From the NCBI RefSeq assembly GCF_042654245.1, contig NZ_JBHSGI010000002.1, positions 930,001 through 994,000 on the forward strand: a stretch of 64,000 bases of DNA. Direction: 5' to 3'. Source of the stretch: Seohaeicola_A nanhaiensis (GTDB lineage: Bacteria; Pseudomonadota; Alphaproteobacteria; Rhodobacterales; Rhodobacteraceae). Shown piece by piece: positions 63,678-64,000 of this stretch. The position numbers and the translations under genes are program-made. Position 1 is the stretch's first letter. Every line of letters starts with the position of its first letter. A model generated the notes under the pieces. The model searched no databases. It saw nothing but the letters and a program-made list of their open reading frames with translations, and was not told where the DNA came from.

Positions 63678-64000
63678 CTGACCTTGCCCTCGCCCGAATC
63701 CTGCGCCGCAAGGGCCAGTGGTCTGGCCCCGCCGACAGCTGCATCCTGACCTATGACGAACGCTTCCTGCGCCGCAAAGTGCTGTCCACCGGCAATGGCG
63801 ACCGCTTCCTCGTCGATCTTGAACACACCGAATCGGTCGATCACGGCGACGCCTTCGAACTGTCCGATGGCCGCCTCGTCGCCGTAACCGCCGCAGCCGA
63901 AGAGCTGCTGGAGGTCCGCGGCGACGATCTGGTCCGCCTCGCCTGGCATATCGGCAACCGCCACACACCCTGCCAGATCGAAGGCGACCGCCTGATCATT
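63674..64000 (+). CDS. ureE: Urease accessory protein UreE (5' part)
   Basis: The frame opens at GTG 63674, overlapping the previous stop (GTGA), and runs off the window end after 109 codons. UreE is the nickel chaperone for urease. The translated part includes LTYDERFLRRKVL, FLVDLEHTESVDHGDAFELS and the family hallmark WHIGNRHTPCQI; the C-terminal metal-binding segment lies outside. ureF and ureG are expected to follow. Confidence 0.93.
   Translation, partial: MTDLALARILRRKGQWSGPADSCILTYDERFLRRKVLSTGNGDRFLVDLEHTESVDHGDAFELSDGRLVAVTAAAEELLEVRGDDLVRLAWHIGNRHTPCQIEGDRLII

Overview
The window is high-GC, densely packed chromosomal DNA from an alphaproteobacterium, most likely a member of the Rhodobacteraceae. 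The evidence is the codon use, the protein sequences, the urtABCDE plus urease layout, the DUF1127 and phasin-like small proteins, and a recurring intergenic element (core GAGTATTTGGAAAGAGAAG) that I know only informally from this family. No rRNA, tRNA, transposase, integrase or CRISPR array was recognised. It looks like core and metabolic accessory chromosome rather than a prophage or plasmid backbone.

Layout. Bases 1-6098 hold an oligopeptide/nickel-type ABC transporter: the end of a binding protein, two permeases and a fused double ATPase. A low-GC secreted hypothetical gene sits between binding protein and permeases, and a membrane protein and an EamA exporter follow. Bases 6169-12746 hold two sensor kinases, the NAD-salvage genes pncB and pncA, and the tRNA hydroxylase gene trhO. 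Bases 12964-16960 hold a DUF4272 protein, an MFS carrier, a DUF4336 protein and a lytic transglycosylase. Bases 17054-23817 are a homoprotocatechuate (3,4-dihydroxyphenylacetate) meta-cleavage cluster: hpaR divergent from hpaF-hpaE-hpaD, an aromatic amino acid decarboxylase, hpaG and hpaH. A di-haem peroxidase gene converges on it. Bases 25226-27966 are xylA-xylB. Bases 28050-30511 hold an exopolysaccharide chain-length/ATPase pair and a small gene.

Bases 30881-43055 are one long minus-strand run: lacI-type regulator, TIM-barrel isomerase, Gfo/Idh/MocA oxidoreductase, a sugar or polyol ABC transporter with two separate ATPases and a 62-residue membrane protein, a fused dihydroxyacetone-type kinase, and GAPDH. 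It reads as a complete uptake-to-triose catabolic system for an unidentified carbohydrate. Bases 43237-50951 hold an SDR dehydrogenase, a LysR regulator, and a hydantoinase A/B operon with an FAD oxidoreductase and a uronate-dehydrogenase-like enzyme.

Bases 51065-64000 are urea metabolism. urtABCDE lies on the minus strand, divergent from ureD-ureA-(His-rich small protein)-ureB-(Tat-exported cyclase)-(carboxymuconolactone decarboxylase-like)-(phasin-like)-ureC-DUF1127-(secreted hypothetical)-ureE, and ureE runs off the end. Urea imported by Urt would be hydrolysed by this urease. The genes inserted among ureABC, and CTGC-N3/4-GCA motifs in front of two of them, are the most distinctive part of the window together with the unidentified carbohydrate system.
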